Of a stretch of 64,000 nt of DNA, positions 25,198 through 34,892 are shown one piece after another. The first letter of the stretch is position 1, and each line of letters starts with the position of its first letter. The stretch comes from Polyangia bacterium (lineage in GTDB: Bacteria; Myxococcota_A; Polyangia; Nannocystales; Nannocystaceae). The DNA lies in NCBI GenBank assembly GCA_030429545.1, contig JAUIFF010000001.1:1275599-1339598 (forward strand). The letters run 5' to 3'. Position numbers and translations under genes: made by a program. Under the pieces are notes generated by a model. The model was not told the DNA's origin. It worked only from the letters and a program-made list of their open reading frames with translations, and did no database searches.

Positions 25198-25566
25198 CTA
25201 TTCTAGCTCGATAACGTCCTGCGCAAACATCTCAACTATTTTCGACGGGGGCGATGGCGAGCGGTTTTTCATGAGGCGCAAAGAAAAATCGTGTTTTAAA
25301 AGCGTGAGCAAAATCTCCAGTTGGTGTGCCGGCGAAGGATGGTCGAAATTGATGTAGTACCAACCATGATCGAGCAGCTGTCGGAGTCTTTTCGCGTGCG
25401 GGTCAATGGTCATTGGTCCGCTGGGCCTGTTCGATTTTTCGTGCTGTGTTTCGAGCGAGGGCCGCGAGCCGGTGAAATCCGGACCTTGCAGGAAAACTCG
25501 TGTATCACCAATTTTCGTAGGGTTTAGGAACTTCTCGATTGCTTTCAAAGTGGGGCGAACCCGCAT
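25198..25566 (-). CDS. Small hypothetical protein
   Basis: 122 residues with a likely folded core: HGWYYINFDHPSPAHQLEIL, then LTLLKHDFSLRLMKN. Composition is lower in GC than neighbours. No known domain. It is convergent with the preceding gene (120 bp between stops) and followed on the right by 430 bp without a supported gene. Could be partly degraded. Confidence 0.5.
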   Translation of the reverse strand: MRVRPTLKAIEKFLNPTKIGDTRVFLQGPDFTGSRPSLETQHEKSNRPSGPMTIDPHAKRLRQLLDHGWYYINFDHPSPAHQLEILLTLLKHDFSLRLMKNRSPSPPSKIVEMFAQDVIELE

Positions 25567-25759
25567 CCTGATGGCAAATAGCGACCGTTAGAGAGTGCGC
25601 AGCGACAGTCGAGGTCGCGCAAATTTTGGCTTGAAACAGGGCGCCATGACACGTGTCTTTTTGGCCATGTAAGTGTCTCTTTTTGGGCCGCGACGGGCGC
25701 TCGATGATGCCAATTTTTGCCTTGATTTCGCGCCTATAGCAGGGTGTGAAGGAGATTGA

Positions 25760-25980
25760 GCTATTGACTCTTGCCGGCATGCGTCTAGACCTTGGTCACG
25801 GGATACACATGTCATCGGCGATACGGGCATTTTCCGTATCTGGGCTTTTATGGCCAGTACATAACTGGCGCGGGCCCCGGGGCATCCCGGTTACCGCACG
25901 CACGCGAGAATTTTTAGCAGTCACGACGACACGATGAACAGGCGCAGCGGGTACGGTATGGTGCCGTACCCGCATTTTTT
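25760..25980 (+). ncRNA. Candidate structured small RNA ending in an intrinsic terminator
   Basis: Between two minus-strand genes, the plus strand holds three consecutive hairpins: GATACGG/CCGTATC (25820-25840), CCGGG/CCCGG near 25881-25894, and GCGGGTACGG/CCGTACCCGC (25947-25973) followed by ATTTTTT. There is no plus-strand gene that could need the terminator. TTGACT at 25764 with a weak TAGACC 16 bases on is a possible promoter. A 63-codon frame (25746-25937) ends 10 bases before the terminator and is an alternative explanation. Confidence 0.45.
25947..25980 (+). terminator. Strong intrinsic terminator with no obvious gene
   Basis: Ten-base-pair stem, 7-base loop and a T6 tail on the plus strand. 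Downstream is the minus-strand cysC, so it is not a riboswitch expression platform for that gene. Confidence 0.85.
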
Positions 25981-25999
25981 ATCGAACGTAGGTGTACTG

Positions 26000-26617
26000 T
26001 CACCTAGTTTGAACGCGAACGCCATGACCACCGAGATAGTCGAGAATCTTGGTGATACATGCTTCTGGTGAGTCCTGTTCGGTACGGAGCACCAACTCGG
26101 GCGACTCGGGCGGCTCGTACGGCGCTCCGATGCCGGTGAAATTTCGGATTTCGCCGCGTCTAGCCTTGGCGTACAGGCCCTTGGGGTCACGTTCCTCGCA
26201 GTGTTCGAGCGGACAGCTCACGTGGATTTCGTGAAACAGCCCGGCGGGATGGATGTTGCGCACACGGTCCCTATCTGCGCGGTAGGGCGAGATAAAAGCT
26301 GCGATGCACACTTGACCAGCTTCGGTCATGAGCCGGGCAACTTCACCGACGCGGCGAATGTTCTCGCGCCGATCTTCGGCGGTAAATCCCAGGTCGCTGT
26401 TGAGGCCGTGGCGAACATTGTCGCCGTCGAGCACGAACGTTCGGATCTTGTGTTGGTGGAGCCGACGTTCGAGCAGTCGAGCGAGCGTTGACTTGCCACT
26501 TCCGGACAGGCCCGTGAGCCACAAGGTCATGCCGGGGTGGCCGTTGAGTGCAGCTCGCTCGCTGCGTTCGACCAACCCCGATTGCCACTGGATATTACGC
26601 GTGTTCGAGTCGCTCAC
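26000..26617 (-). CDS. cysC: Adenylyl-sulfate kinase
   Basis: 205 residues. Phosphorylates APS to PAPS. Walker [12 protein letters not shown] at about residues 35-45, [10 protein letters not shown] with the APS-binding Asp/Arg, [31 protein letters not shown] and the lid [20 protein letters not shown]. Complete and of usual length. No ATP sulfurylase gene is nearby; PAPS could serve sulfation as well as assimilation. Confidence 0.96.
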   Translation of the reverse strand: MSDSNTRNIQWQSGLVERSERAALNGHPGMTLWLTGLSGSGKSTLARLLERRLHQHKIRTFVLDGDNVRHGLNSDLGFTAEDRRENIRRVGEVARLMTEAGQVCIAAFISPYRADRDRVRNIHPAGLFHEIHVSCPLEHCEERDPKGLYAKARRGEIRNFTGIGAPYEPPESPELVLRTEQDSPEACITKILDYLGGHGVRVQTR

Positions 26618-26715
26618 CGCCGCATCATGCCACGAGCCTTGCGCTCGACAAAAAATGCCAAATCAGCCACTTAGATGAGAACATTCTCGGGTTTCACGCG
26701 TACTACTCAGGCGGC

Positions 26716-27465
26716 GTGGCGGCAAAAATCAAAGTGAATCGAAGACGGGTGTTGCAAGGGACAGTGGCGCTCTTGTGTGCGCAGTTGTGGCCGGCGAAAG
26801 CACTGGCCGAACAGACACAAACCGAGGTGGTCAAGGTCGGCAGTACCGTGGTTCAGGGGGAGCCGCAGTCCCGCGCCGCCCGCAAAATCCTCAAACTGTT
26901 CGACAAGTTGTTTACCACCATGAAGCAAACCCGCTACCAACACCGGACAGTTGTTCGCCGGCGGCAGGGGATTTTCCTGTGGGATTGCTCGGGTATGGCG
27001 GCCTGGATTTTGAAGCGTACAGCCCCGCTTGCACGCACCGCGCTGACGCGTGAGCGCCCGGTTGCCCGCGACTTTTACCACGTGATCCGGCGTGCTCCGA
27101 CCCGTCGCGCAAAGGGCGGATGGCGTCGGCTCAAGCACATTGCCGACGCCCGTCCCGGGGATGTATTTGCATGGATTCGGCCACCGAATTTCCCCAGCCG
27201 CAACACCGGTCACGTCGGCTTTGTCGTCGACACGCCGCGTCCTGTCCCCGAGATTCCCGGGGCCTATGCGGTGAAAATCATCGATGCGACGTCTTTTCCC
27301 CACGAGGATGACACCCGCAGCCCAGAAGGTGAGGGCGGTATGGGGATCGGGACACTGCTGTTTTTGACCGATGGCAACGGCCACGCCACGGCCTACGGGT
27401 GGTTGGGAACAGCTAGCCGCGGGGTGGTGGAGACGACAATTTTGTTTGGCCGAGTGACACGTTAG
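26716..27465 (+). CDS. Tat-exported NlpC/P60- or CHAP-like cysteine peptidase
   Basis: GTG 26716 is chosen because it gives a short basic start and a twin-arginine signal (NRRRVLQG) ending near ALAEQ; upstream in-frame codons overlap the divergent cysC. The mature part contains FLWDCSGMAAWIL, with the candidate nucleophile Cys, and DARPGDVFAWI followed by NTGHVGFVVD, with the candidate His, as in NlpC/P60 and CHAP amidases. It probably cleaves or binds peptidoglycan. The C-terminal Gly-rich part (GMGIGTLLFLTDGNGHATAY) is unassigned. Decamer at 27162 inside. Confidence 0.75.
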   Translation: MAAKIKVNRRRVLQGTVALLCAQLWPAKALAEQTQTEVVKVGSTVVQGEPQSRAARKILKLFDKLFTTMKQTRYQHRTVVRRRQGIFLWDCSGMAAWILKRTAPLARTALTRERPVARDFYHVIRRAPTRRAKGGWRRLKHIADARPGDVFAWIRPPNFPSRNTGHVGFVVDTPRPVPEIPGAYAVKIIDATSFPHEDDTRSPEGEGGMGIGTLLFLTDGNGHATAYGWLGTASRGVVETTILFGRVTR

Positions 27466-27477
27466 CCCCGGCAGCCT

Positions 27478-28923
27478 TCAAAATACGCCGCGCACTGCAA
27501 TGCCGCGCCCCATCGGTTCGACCGCCAGCCTGCCACCACGTCGCGGGATGATGGCGAGCAGGCCCCCAGCAACCAGTCCGAGTCCGATGCCGAGGAGCCC
27601 TCCGGCGAACACGCGTTCCCTGGCTATCCGGGTGACGCCACCAAACGCGACATCATCGAGGCCCAGCCGGCTAAAAGCCTGGTCGGTCGGCTTGGTTCGG
27701 AGGCCCAACCACAGGCTCGCGGCGACCGACGTCGCCACGCCGGCGCTGAGCAGCGGTATCGAAACGCGGTTGCTCGACTTTCGTCCTCGTAAATAAAGTG
27801 CGGAGGTCGCAAGCCCAATGCTCCCACCGAGCAGCCCAAAACCTGTTGCACGTACATGCATTGGCGTGATCAGGCTGGCTTGACAGGTGTACCCGGCGGG
27901 GTCTGAGGTGTTGCAGCTTCCCATCGCGATGTGTTGGCGAACCGTCGACGCTCGCCGAGCGTTGAGAACCTCCCCTGTAATCGCCAAAGTCGTCCCGACA
28001 AGTGCAGTTGTCCCGGCGCTAATGGCCAACCCGCGAACTGCTGGAGATGCGGAGCTGTTACGGTTGTGAATTCGGGTTTCTCGCAACTTGGGCAAGGGCT
28101 CAAGCTCGACGACCAGCGGTTGTCCAGCCGGGTACTTGGCCATCACCGAAACAACCTGTGGGCGGTGCTCGGGGGCTCGCAATTCAAGTTGCCACGATGC
28201 CTGGTGGAGGGCGAGGACACAGCTGTCACGGTGTTTTGGAACCACGCAGGTCGACTCGGTGCCGTCGCTACCGCGGGCGACAACTGTGAGCGGGCGACGG
28301 GCCATCGCCGGGGACCGTTGTATGAGCATATTTACCAGCTGCCCGCTGACATCAGGTTCGGGCCGCAGTAGGTACCTGGCGGGGCCCGGTCCCGGCCCGA
28401 CATCGACAACCTGATCGAGTCGCTGGCTGCCAGCGTCAAACACACGCACAGTCCACGTACCCGGGTCTAGGTGCATGTGTACGGAGGCCCGCCCATTGTC
28501 GTCGGGAGTGAGCTCCCGTTGAAGCGGGCGGGCGCGTTGGGCACGATGCCGGTGCACCTCGATGCGCTGGGGTGTGCGAGCGCCCATGACCACAAACGTC
28601 ACTTCGCGCACCTGCGAGGATAGTTGCTCCTGCATGCTTTTGTGTTGTTTTTGCAGCTCCACTGGCAACGGGCCGCGGGTGTCAAGCTCCCGTAGCATAT
28701 CGACGGCCAGGGCATTTTCCCCGGCTGTCACCCAAGCACTTGCAGCCGCCAGGGCCTGGCCGGGGTGACCTTCGACCGCAAATTGACGTTCGTGGGACAG
28801 GGCCGTCAGCACGGCGCAACGTAGCGAAGATGCAGGTACATCCTTACAGACGGTGGTCTGGGGCCCAGGCTGCAACATGAGCAGCGCGCCGGTCACAGCT
28901 TGCACGTACATCGGCAGCGGCAA
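27478..28923 (-). CDS. Envelope protein with signal peptide, TPR-like and membrane segments
   Basis: 481 residues. N-terminal signal-like helix (MPLPMYVQAVTGALLML), a helical domain with paired helices to residue 120, a beta-rich PEGA-like section (GRASVHMHLDPGTWTVRVFD, then further Pro/Arg-rich), and a C-terminal half with about four hydrophobic Gly/Ala segments. The fold resembles outer-envelope assembly proteins common in myxobacteria; function unknown. Four decamers lie in or next to the gene (27847, 28831, 28901 and, divergent, 29121). Confidence 0.65.
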   Translation of the reverse strand: MPLPMYVQAVTGALLMLQPGPQTTVCKDVPASSLRCAVLTALSHERQFAVEGHPGQALAAASAWVTAGENALAVDMLRELDTRGPLPVELQKQHKSMQEQLSSQVREVTFVVMGARTPQRIEVHRHRAQRARPLQRELTPDDNGRASVHMHLDPGTWTVRVFDAGSQRLDQVVDVGPGPGPARYLLRPEPDVSGQLVNMLIQRSPAMARRPLTVVARGSDGTESTCVVPKHRDSCVLALHQASWQLELRAPEHRPQVVSVMAKYPAGQPLVVELEPLPKLRETRIHNRNSSASPAVRGLAISAGTTALVGTTLAITGEVLNARRASTVRQHIAMGSCNTSDPAGYTCQASLITPMHVRATGFGLLGGSIGLATSALYLRGRKSSNRVSIPLLSAGVATSVAASLWLGLRTKPTDQAFSRLGLDDVAFGGVTRIARERVFAGGLLGIGLGLVAGGLLAIIPRRGGRLAVEPMGRGIAVRGVF

Positions 28924-29113
28924 CAGTACTCGAACTTCAGGGATGCTCCCAGCTTCACCGACGCTGTCAGGCGATTGCGCAAGGTGCGTAACTTCGGCCA
29001 GAGACGCCGAAACACACGTCTCGTGGCGGAGCCAATCTCAGGAAAAGTGGCTGTGATCGGTGTGCCTACACCAAAGACGCGGACGCGAACCTGTGCTATG
29101 CCCGGACTGGTCC

Positions 29114-30115
29114 ATGCGTGTGCAGGTGCAAATGCTGGCGATTCTCACGGCCGCGCTGACGGCTGGGTGCATCGATGGTCTCGCCGAGACGGGTGACTCA
29201 TCGGGTTCGGCTGGCGGTGGTTCGTCGACAACAGGCGTCGAGACCCTTGGTGCGGAAAGTTCGGGCGAGAGCTCGGGGGAGACCCCGGAGGGCCCGAACC
29301 CGGGGGGGCCTGGCTGTGGCAATCGTCAGCTCGACCCGGGTGAGGAGTGTGACGAGGGCGACAACACACCGACTTGCGATGCTGACTGTACATTTCCCCA
29401 GTGTGGCGATCGGTTCACAAACGCGGCCGCAGGCGAGGATTGCGACGGGGGGGGTGTAGACACATTTCAGTGTGACTTCGATTGCACCGCGCCCGTTTGC
29501 GGCGATGGGCACCAAAATGTGGTGGCGGGCGAAGTTTGCGAGCCAGGCGGGGTTAACCTCGCAGATTGCGACAAGGATTGCACCGTGCCTGAGTGCGGGG
29601 ACGGCGTGCACAACGACGTGGTCGAGCCATGTGAGTCCAACTTGGTCGACTCCGACAAATGCAATGCCGACTGCACGCTTGCGGTCTGCGGCGACGGCTA
29701 CTTCAACCACTGGGCCAACGAGGGCTGCGATGATGGCCCCGAGGGCAGCGCGCTATGTGACCCGGACTGTACGGTCACGAAGTGTGGTGATGGTTACGTC
29801 AATACCCTTGCTGGCGAAGAGTGCGACAAGGGGTCCAAAAATACCGAGACCTGCGACGAGGACTGCACGTTTCCCGAGTGCGGCGACGGCATCTTCAACG
29901 AGCTGGTCGAAACCTGTGAAGTTGGTCATTTTCCGCCCCCCAACATGGGCTGCCTCAACTGTGATCTCACGTGCAAAGCCGGGTTTGCCGACTGTAACGA
30001 GGACCTCGAAGACGGCTGCGAGGTTGTGATCACGACCGACTCGGACAACTGCGGCAGCTGTGGCAACATCTGTCCGTTCCAAACCGAGTGCATCAACGAG
30101 GTCTGCCAGCCGTGA
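29114..30115 (+). CDS. Lipoprotein with seven myxococcus-type cysteine-rich repeats
   Basis: ATG 29114 gives a lipoprotein signal ending in LTAGC; the track start 29060 is upstream and adds no signal. Seven repeats of about 30-33 residues follow, each of the form CGDG-x-N-x-GE-CD-G-x(5)-C-x-DCT-xP, which is the myxococcus disulfide repeat family. A last Cys-rich segment (NCGSCGNICPFQTECINEVC) ends the protein. It should be an outer-surface structural or adhesive lipoprotein. Its first codons have a nearly identical truncated copy at 53636-53732. Confidence 0.85.
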   Translation: MRVQVQMLAILTAALTAGCIDGLAETGDSSGSAGGGSSTTGVETLGAESSGESSGETPEGPNPGGPGCGNRQLDPGEECDEGDNTPTCDADCTFPQCGDRFTNAAAGEDCDGGGVDTFQCDFDCTAPVCGDGHQNVVAGEVCEPGGVNLADCDKDCTVPECGDGVHNDVVEPCESNLVDSDKCNADCTLAVCGDGYFNHWANEGCDDGPEGSALCDPDCTVTKCGDGYVNTLAGEECDKGSKNTETCDEDCTFPECGDGIFNELVETCEVGHFPPPNMGCLNCDLTCKAGFADCNEDLEDGCEVVITTDSDNCGSCGNICPFQTECINEVCQP

Positions 30116-30756
30116 CTCAATCCCAGCCCCAACAACCACTTTCGTTTGTCATCATTTCCGGGAGCCATCGCAAAAACTCGCAGTCGCGGCGGGTGAGCGA
30201 TTACCTGGCAAAACGGCTCGAAGCACGCCCTGGGGACGACACGATCAGTATTCTCGACCTGAGTGAGAACCCGCTGCCGCTGTGGAGCGAGGCGATGTGG
30301 TCGGACAAGGCAAATGCATATGCACCAAAATGGTCGGGCATGTCCAAGCAGCTCGCGGCCGCCGACGGCGTGATTGTGGTGTCGCCGGAGTGGGGTGGGA
30401 TGGCGCCGGCAGGTCTAAAAAACCTATTTTTGATGTGCGGCAAGCAGGAACTCGCACACAAGCCGGGTATGCTGGTCGGGATTTCCTCAAGTCGTGGTGG
30501 CAGCTACCCCGTGGCCGAGCTCCGGGTGAGTAGCTACAAGAACACGCGGCTGTGCTACATCCCCGAAAACCTGATCCTGCGCAACGTCAACACGTTACTC
30601 CACGGTGACCTCAACGAGACGTCGAGCGACGAGGATACGTACCTGCGCAAACGGATCGACTACGCGCTCGAGGTGTTGGTGCTCTACGCCCGGGCCCTTC
30701 GGGGCGTCCGTGACAGTCCGATTATCGACCACAAGACCTACCCGTTCGGCATGTAA
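30112..30756 (+). CDS. NAD(P)H-dependent FMN reductase-like flavoprotein
   Basis: GTG 30112 overlaps the previous stop (GTGA), so the genes are likely translationally coupled. Flavodoxin-like fold: SFVIISGSHRKNSQSRR (phosphate loop), VIVVSPEWGGMAPAGLKN (flavin-binding loop), and GISSSRGGSYPVAELR. 214 residues, usual for the family. Reduces FMN or quinones with NAD(P)H in the cytoplasm. Ends 17 bp from the convergent mazG stop, with the palindrome GGTGTAGGTACACC in the gap. Decamer 30315 inside. Confidence 0.85.
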   Translation: MTQSQPQQPLSFVIISGSHRKNSQSRRVSDYLAKRLEARPGDDTISILDLSENPLPLWSEAMWSDKANAYAPKWSGMSKQLAAADGVIVVSPEWGGMAPAGLKNLFLMCGKQELAHKPGMLVGISSSRGGSYPVAELRVSSYKNTRLCYIPENLILRNVNTLLHGDLNETSSDEDTYLRKRIDYALEVLVLYARALRGVRDSPIIDHKTYPFGM

Positions 30757-30760
30757 CTTT

Positions 30761-30774
30761 GGTGTAGGTACACC
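30761..30774. repeat. Decamer TGTAGGTACA in a 17-bp convergent gap
   Basis: GGTGTAGGTACACC at 30761-30774 is a near-perfect 14-bp palindrome that fills the space between the stops of the FMN reductase and mazG genes. Confidence 0.85.
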
Positions 30775-31628
30775 TAAGATTTGGGCTCGCGCTGCTTGGC
30801 CTCGTTCCAGTAGCTATCGAGGCGTTCGAGGCCTGCTTCTCCCGGGTCGATACCGTCGGCGTGGCAGCGGGCCATCACGTGGGCAAACCTTCGCTCAAAC
30901 TTGCGATTGGTGGCACGAAGCGCATCTTCGGCGGCGATCCCCAGTTTTTGCCCGAGGCGCACGAGGACAAACAAAACGTCGCCAAACTCGTCGGCGATAG
31001 CCGCTTGGTCGCCGGTCTGACGCGCCTGTTCGAACTCGTTCCATTCCTCTTTAAACTTGGCGAGCGGGCCATCGACATCGGGCCAATCAAAACCGACGCT
31101 CGCGGCCTTGTCTTGCAATCTCCAGGCTCGCTGCAATGCCGGCAACGCCCGGGGGACACCGGCAAGTGGCGTTGCCGGGCCATCTGTTTGGGTTTTTCGC
31201 TCGCGTGCCTTGAGCTCGGCCCACTGTCTGGCAACCTGATCGGCGTCGAGCTGCTCCTCGGCTTTGTCGCCAAAGACATGAGGATGCCTGCGCACCATTT
31301 TTTCGACGATACCGGCGATCACGCTATCGAGGTCAAACGCACCTTCGCGCTCGCGCAGCGCCGACTGAAACACGATCTGAAACAGAAGGTCGCCGAGTTC
31401 CTTGCGGTGGGCCTGTGGATCATCCATCGACTCGAGGACTTCGTAGGCCTCCTCGATGAGGTAGGGCCGCAGGCTGTCGAGCGTTTGCTCGCGATCCCAC
31501 GGACACCCGCGCTCGCCCAACAGGCGATCCATGAGGTCGCGCAAGCCGTCGAGCCCCGGCCGCAGACCATGGCGCGAAGTTGTCGATCGGTTGTCGCTGT
31601 CATCGCGTGTCGCCACGGCGCGACCCAT
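30774..31628 (-). CDS. mazG: Nucleoside triphosphate pyrophosphohydrolase
   Basis: About 284 residues from ATG 31628; the longer frame to 32051 overlaps phoH and is not supported. Two MazG domains: the first has ERGCPWDREQTLDSLRPYLI and EEAYEVLESMDD with KELGDLLFQIVF; the second has KFKEEWNEFEQA and DEFGDVLFVLVRLG, with the ExxE/ExxD metal motif. Hydrolyses NTPs to NMP and pyrophosphate, usually as house-cleaning. The sequence ends with RFAHVMARC and RLDSYWNEAK, as in Escherichia-type MazG. Confidence 0.93.
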   Translation of the reverse strand: MGRAVATRDDSDNRSTTSRHGLRPGLDGLRDLMDRLLGERGCPWDREQTLDSLRPYLIEEAYEVLESMDDPQAHRKELGDLLFQIVFQSALREREGAFDLDSVIAGIVEKMVRRHPHVFGDKAEEQLDADQVARQWAELKARERKTQTDGPATPLAGVPRALPALQRAWRLQDKAASVGFDWPDVDGPLAKFKEEWNEFEQARQTGDQAAIADEFGDVLFVLVRLGQKLGIAAEDALRATNRKFERRFAHVMARCHADGIDPGEAGLERLDSYWNEAKQREPKS

Positions 31629-31784
31629 ACCACAGCACCCGATCGCGTCCGAGCATCGTTTTCCACTTGTGCACGGCTGCACAGGTGAGCAATCGTTCGA
31701 GTTTTCAGCGGACACCCCGCGTGCTACCGTCGGCGGCGAGTGACCCGTGAGGTCGCAACACCAAGGATCAGGCGGTAGCGTCGT

Positions 31785-32819
31785 TTGTCCACACAGCTGA
31801 AAGTTCACTTCGAAGATCACCACCCCCTCCAGCGTGTTTTGGGATCGGCCGGCAAGAGTCCGGGGACCCTGCGCCTGAGCGAGGAAACCGGCGTCCAACT
31901 GCATGTGCGTGGCAGCGATGTCACCCTCGAAGGCGAGCCAGAACAGGCGCAGCTGGTCGAGCGATTGTTGCGGCAGATGTATGCGCTGGCCCGTGCAGGT
32001 ACACCGATCGCCCCGGCCGACCTCAGCCGTGGCCTCGCGGTCCTGCGCCACGACCCAGAGGCCGACCTACGTGCGGTGTTTATGGATGTCGTGATCCATC
32101 GCACCGGCAGCCGCAAGCCGATTGCGCCGCGAACCCTGGCCCAGAAGCGTTACATTGAATGTATACGCAAGTATGACCTGACCTTCGGGGTGGGGCCGGC
32201 TGGCACCGGCAAGACCTACCTCGCGGTGGCGATGGCCGTGCGCATGTTGCTCGACAAAAAAGTCCGGCGGATCATCCTCGCCAGGCCCGCGATCGAGGCC
32301 GGTGAAAACCTCGGGTTTTTGCCCGGTACCCTCGAGGAAAAGGTCAGTCCGTACATGCGGCCGCTGTACGACGCGCTCCACGACATGCTCGACGTACCCA
32401 AGGTTCAGCGCATGCTCGAGCACAATGTCATCGAGATTGCGCCGCTGGCGTACATGCGTGGCCGCACCCTGGCCGAGACGTTTGTCATTCTCGACGAGGC
32501 GCAAAACACCACGGTCGAGCAGATGAAGATGTTCCTCACCCGTATCGGTGTAGGTACACGGGCAGTGGTCACCGGCGACCCCTCCCAGCTCGACCTCGGC
32601 GATGGCCAGCGCAGCGGGCTCGCCCACGCACTCAAGGTTTTGCGGGGCATCGACGAAATCGCGGTCAATCGCTTTACCGCCGCCGATGTCATGCGTCACG
32701 CGCTTGTGCAAAAAATCATCCTTGCCTACGATCGCGAGCAACAGCGCCGGGCCGAGCGTCGCCGCGAGCGTACCGGGGGACACCGGGCCGTTTCGCAAAA
32801 CGGCGGCTCCGACAAATAG
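31785..32819 (+). CDS. phoH: PhoH-like ATPase
   Basis: 344 residues from TTG 31785. N-terminal KH-like part, then the PhoH core: [16 protein letters not shown] (Walker A), [33 protein letters not shown] (Walker B), [12 protein letters not shown]. Located 28 bp before ybeY, the classical phoH-ybeY pair. Function linked to RNA metabolism and ribosome maturation. The decamers at 31994 and 32549 lie inside in frame. Confidence 0.95.
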   Translation: MSTQLKVHFEDHHPLQRVLGSAGKSPGTLRLSEETGVQLHVRGSDVTLEGEPEQAQLVERLLRQMYALARAGTPIAPADLSRGLAVLRHDPEADLRAVFMDVVIHRTGSRKPIAPRTLAQKRYIECIRKYDLTFGVGPAGTGKTYLAVAMAVRMLLDKKVRRIILARPAIEAGENLGFLPGTLEEKVSPYMRPLYDALHDMLDVPKVQRMLEHNVIEIAPLAYMRGRTLAETFVILDEAQNTTVEQMKMFLTRIGVGTRAVVTGDPSQLDLGDGQRSGLAHALKVLRGIDEIAVNRFTAADVMRHALVQKIILAYDREQQRRAERRRERTGGHRAVSQNGGSDK

Positions 32820-32847
32820 CGGCACGAACTTGTATCGGCACATCAAG

Positions 32848-33351
32848 ATGACCATGAACCGCCTCAACATCGTGTGGAGCCAGTTGCGAACCACCGCGCT
32901 CGACCGCGCGACACGGCGCCAACTCGAGCGGCGTTTGGTGGCTGCTGGGCGCCGGGTTGGCGTGCCCGCGGGCGAAGCTGGCAGCGTGGATATCCACCTG
33001 GTCGACGATCGCGAAATTACCCGGATCGGGCGTGAACACCTGGGCAAACGCGGGCCGACCGATGTCCTGTCGTTTCCCACCGGCGACCACGGGCCCGGGC
33101 CGACCCTTGGCCTCGGCGATATCGTGCTCAACCTCGATGCCGTCAGTCGCCAAAGTGCAAGCCGGGTGGGTTGTGTACGTTGGCTCAACGAAGCGACTGT
33201 GTTGCTTGTCCACGGGCTCGTCCACCTGCTCGGGCACGACCACCGGACACAGGGCGAGGGTAGGGTGATGCATCGGGTCGAGCGCGCGGGGTTGCGAGCC
33301 GCCCGGACCCCAGATATTGCGCGACCCTATGGTTGCCGACCGGTTCCGTAG
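32848..33351 (+). CDS. ybeY: Endoribonuclease YbeY (rRNA maturation factor)
   Basis: About 167 residues from ATG 32848. Zinc motif HGLVHLLGHDHR (H-x3-H-x5-H) and the GPTDVLSFPTGD loop are present. A second ATG at 32854 is possible. Processes the 16S rRNA 3' end and takes part in quality control. Directly follows phoH. The C-terminal Arg-rich tail is longer than usual. Confidence 0.93.
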   Translation: MTMNRLNIVWSQLRTTALDRATRRQLERRLVAAGRRVGVPAGEAGSVDIHLVDDREITRIGREHLGKRGPTDVLSFPTGDHGPGPTLGLGDIVLNLDAVSRQSASRVGCVRWLNEATVLLVHGLVHLLGHDHRTQGEGRVMHRVERAGLRAARTPDIARPYGCRPVP

Positions 33352-33639
33352 AAAAACACCTGCAACGAGCGCCGATTTGTGCATCGCCAAGATCTCGCTG
33401 CACGGCAACGGCCGATAACAGCTACATCTCGCTCGCCGACGGTCTCTCAGCAAGCCCAGACTGGCAAAGGTGCGTAACTACTGGACGCGCGGACAGGCAA
33501 ACGATGAAGACCTCCGTCGGCGCGGCGAGCAGTGATTGCGGCGCGCGTTCGAGGTCGCGTGCATCTGCCATCTGCGGCCAGCAGGTTGAAGAAAACTTCG
33601 GGCTAGACGCCCTCGCGCGCAAGAGCCTATAAACACCTG
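33352..33639. other. Intergenic region without supported gene
   Basis: 288 bp between ybeY and the next plus-strand gene. Short frames exist on both strands but none shows signal peptide, domain or codon evidence. Probably a promoter region. Confidence 0.4.
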
Positions 33640-34875
33640 GTGTTTGGACGCAGCTGTCTCACGCTTGCGCTTGTGATCACACCGGCGACGGCCGTGGGAG
33701 CGCCTTCCCAACCGGCGAGTCTGGTCGAGCAACCGCAGCAGTCCTCGGGGACCCTCGAACTCTACGGCGGCCGCGAGGGCGGAGCCTTGCAAGTTCGCGG
33801 TGCCGGCACGACGGCGGGGGTCGACCTCGATCCCGGGCAAACCGTGCGTATGCAACTTCCCCCGGGAAGCTATGCGATCACCGGCGGGGGAGCGCCCACC
33901 TCAGTGGTTGTCAATCCGGGCGAAACGGCGCGGTACGGACTGCCCGGTTCGCCTCCAAGCCCGACGATTCCGCCCCCGTCGTCGGTCGAAGTCAAACAGG
34001 TCAAGAAGGTCAAAAAGCGTGGCCCTTCCCGCCGCAAGTCGGGCTCCAAGTGGAAACGCGTCGTCGCCCCGCTGGTGTCGGTCGTGTTGCCCGGCGGCGG
34101 GCAAATGGTCAACGGCCAGGTCGGCAAGGGCTTTGGCATGTTCCTCGGCGCGGTCTCGCTGTTTGCCGGGAGCTCGGCCCTACAAAATGCCGCCGACCCA
34201 CTCGAGGGCGCAAGACCCGGGCAACTCAGCGACAGCTTTCGCAGCGAGCTGTTGGCCAATGCCGGCTACGGTGTGCTCACGGGTGGCCTGCACCTGTTGT
34301 ACGCCGGGCAAATCCTCGACGCCTATCGCGTGGCCGCGGGGATCGAGAAAATCAAGCCCAGAAAACGCCACCGCGTCGCCGTCGAAATGAACCGCATGGC
34401 CAGCGTTGGCTATCGCGTGGGCGACCCGGCGGCCGACTTTTACGCCGACTGGAACGTGTCGTTGATGCTACAAGTATTCAAGCGCTTGAGTGTTGGCGTC
34501 GGCGACATCAGTTTTAAGTCGGGCAGCTTTAACCGATTGACGTTCCAGGCCGGACCGCGTGTGCACTACCGGGTGTTCGACCGCAACCGTCTGTGGATAG
34601 GCCTCGGTGCAGGGGTCATCTTGCAGGGGTCGGTGGCCGATGCCCAACCCGAGGCGCTCGCTATCGATGCCCCGCCGCCGGGGCGAGAGGCGGCATTTGC
34701 CGCCATTCCCTACGGCCAGGCTGACTTTCGCTACTTCGTGCTCGACCGTTGGTCACTCAACATTATCCCGCGGGTGAGCGCGCCGTTTGGCACCCGGTTT
34801 TTCCGCGGTGATGCGGCGGTGCCCAAGCACGCAGCCACCTTCGAGCTCGGCACTGGGGTTGCCGTCTACTTCTAA
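33640..34875 (+). CDS. Outer-envelope protein with signal peptide, beta-rich C-terminus
   Basis: 411 residues from GTG 33640. Signal peptide (LTLALVITPATAVGA), a beta-rich Gly section (GTLELYGGREGGALQVRG), a basic Lys/Arg linker (VKQVKKVKKRGPSRRK) and then two hydrophobic segments (VVAPLVSVVLPGGGQMVNG, GFGMFLGAVSLFAGSS) resembling DUF5683-type proteins. The C-terminal half has alternating hydrophobic strands and ends TFELGTGVAVYF, typical of an outer-membrane barrel terminus. Followed 17 bp later by a lipoprotein gene. Confidence 0.7.
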   Translation: MFGRSCLTLALVITPATAVGAPSQPASLVEQPQQSSGTLELYGGREGGALQVRGAGTTAGVDLDPGQTVRMQLPPGSYAITGGGAPTSVVVNPGETARYGLPGSPPSPTIPPPSSVEVKQVKKVKKRGPSRRKSGSKWKRVVAPLVSVVLPGGGQMVNGQVGKGFGMFLGAVSLFAGSSALQNAADPLEGARPGQLSDSFRSELLANAGYGVLTGGLHLLYAGQILDAYRVAAGIEKIKPRKRHRVAVEMNRMASVGYRVGDPAADFYADWNVSLMLQVFKRLSVGVGDISFKSGSFNRLTFQAGPRVHYRVFDRNRLWIGLGAGVILQGSVADAQPEALAIDAPPPGREAAFAAIPYGQADFRYFVLDRWSLNIIPRVSAPFGTRFFRGDAAVPKHAATFELGTGVAVYF

Positions 34876-34892
34876 CCGTGAAGGACCGCACC

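Noticed and set aside
25505..25830. Minus-strand frames between the small gene and cysC
   Set aside because: No start context, signal, or domain; the region is better explained by non-coding or structured RNA on the plus strand.
31629..32051. Extension of mazG upstream into phoH
   Set aside because: The added residues show no similarity to MazG and overlap phoH, which is certain; ATG 31628 is a natural start.
33333..33632. 99-residue plus-strand frame after ybeY
   Set aside because: No domain or signal, and Arg/Ser-rich composition typical of spurious frames.
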